Part shown: one piece after another, positions 20,242-21,051 of the stretch | How the letters are laid out: every line of letters starts with the position of its first letter | Position numbering within the stretch: the stretch's first letter is position 1 | Origin: Isohypsibius dastychi | Taxonomy: Eukaryota > Tardigrada > Eutardigrada > Parachela > Isohypsibiidae | Assembly (NCBI GenBank): GCA_034696485.1 | Contig: JAQIWT010000404.1 | Location: forward strand, 1 to 21,051 | Direction: 5' to 3' | Length of the DNA: 21,051 nucleotides | The notes under the pieces: generated by a model | The model's database searches: none | What the model saw: only the letters and a program-made list of their open reading frames with translations | What the model was told of the DNA's origin: nothing | Translations under genes and position numbers: made by a program

Positions 20242-20989
20242 ATGGACGGAAACGGTGAGTCGTTAAATGGAGTACAAACCACTCCATTCTGAATTATGAT
20301 GTCTCTTTGGATATCAGGTGATTTTCGTGGCAATCTCAGGCAAGCGAGGAGCCCTGGTAAAAAGAAGGCTAGATCGGGTGGGAAAAAGTCGAAGGCTAAG
20401 AAAGAAAATAAACCACCAGCAAACCCACGGAATCGGGCTGGAGATGCAGCTCATGAGCTCTTCGATTGGAATCCAGCCCAACAATCTCAAAACGATCCAT
20501 CTTCAAACATGCAAATTCCAGAATATGGGCAACTTGTGGGCGATTATAACAGACCAGCAGGGCAACAAGATCCACTCAGTACATTTTCTGCTTTCTTACC
20601 AGCACGCGTTGGCGAATTTGTTTTTAGATTTATCCAACGCCCGTGGTGATTTATTTGGGATGGGAGCAGACGCAGATCCTTATGCGGGCTTTGGAAGGTC
20701 AATTGGTAGGGGGAACGGAGACCATTTTAGAAAGCCTTTGGCACCACATGGCCATCTCAGGAGACCTTGCGCTTGCCAGCAGAGTCCGCAGGGGACACTG
20801 AACCTTTCACCATTCTTAAAGTGCGCTGCGGCCATTCTTCATTACAACGAAAGGGAGATTAATGGATGTGACCTCAAAGGTGCGTAGATACAGATGTTGA
20901 GATAACGGCACCCTGCAATCTGCATTCGATTTGCAAAATTTGAATCTCCAGGTGTGTCATATTTGACCGGACTAGCTGTGATGCACTGA
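20242..20989 (+). CDS. Possible gene for a small basic protein, family not recognised
   Basis: Proposed exons: 20242-20254, 20318-20578, 20628-20879 and 20952-20989, joined in phase to 187 residues. Introns would be 63, 49 and 72 bases, typical for Caenorhabditis, with donors GTGAGT, GTACAT and GTGCGT and acceptors ATATCAG, TTTTTAG and TCTCCAG. The N-terminal 45 residues are strongly basic (SPGKKKARSGGKKSKAKK), which suggests a nuclear signal or nucleic-acid binding. Next comes a polar, Gln/Asn/Pro-rich region, then a Gly/Asp-rich one (GMGADADPYAGFGRSIGRG) and a short hydrophobic end. An overlapping frame from 20318 is also open for about 190 codons, so the true frame of the middle part is unsure. 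Without the second intron the protein would end after FIQRPW. I know no homolog. It may be a fast-evolving worm gene, part of a mobile element, or not a gene. Confidence 0.35.
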
Positions 20990-21037
20990 ACACAGGCACA
21001 GGCTGGTTGCAGTGATGATAAAAGCTGGTCTGGTGGT

Positions 21038-21051
21038 CGGGGGGTGGGGGG
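21038..21051. repeat. G-rich tract at the right end
   Basis: After GGTGGTC the window ends in six G, a T and seven or so G. It mirrors the C run at position 1. Confidence 0.75.

Noticed and set aside
1-21051. CRISPR array, bacterial operon or phage system
   Set aside because: The genes are split by spliceosomal introns and belong to animal families. No regularly spaced identical repeats with unique spacers were seen.

Overview
The window looks like nuclear DNA of a nematode, most probably a Caenorhabditis species. The evidence is many short introns (49 to about 170 bases) with TTTTCAG-type acceptors, GTAAGT donors, long C and G tracts, and proteins closest to worm families. All gene models come from reading exons by eye and joining them in phase. 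The protein comparisons are from memory of the human and worm families, not from a search.

Layout. Bases 1-1185 hold no gene I can support, but 202-372 is a degenerate minisatellite. Three genes follow on the minus strand, listed here in their direction of transcription: an atypical dual-specificity phosphatase of the DUSP14/18/21 type (11059 to 9870), kynureninase (9470 to 5875) and an MDH1B-like malate dehydrogenase relative (5559 to 1186). They could be a loose operon. However, the phosphatase has its own poly(A) signal, and a pair of GATA sites sits between it and kynureninase, so kynureninase probably has its own promoter.

The plus-strand half is dominated by the reticulon gene ret-1 (about 11751 to 15448), which starts head to head with the phosphatase. 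It has two alternative starts that splice in frame, a symmetric 54-base cassette exon, and a last exon (15090-15448) that is present a second time at 18658-19016. The two copies have the same length and phase, 15 base differences in 359, and only two amino-acid changes. A four-exon F-box gene (15920-18013) lies between them. The arrangement is either an alternative terminal exon with a nested gene, a partial duplication, or a false duplication in the assembly. It is the most interesting thing in the window.

After the second ret-1 exon, 19260-20241 shows no recognisable gene. A possible four-exon gene for a small basic protein of unknown family lies at 20242-20989. The window begins with ten C and ends in a G-rich tract.

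The genes have unrelated jobs: tryptophan catabolism (kynureninase), ER shaping (reticulon), signalling (phosphatase), protein turnover (F-box), and a probable pseudoenzyme (MDH1B-like). I see no pathway that joins them.
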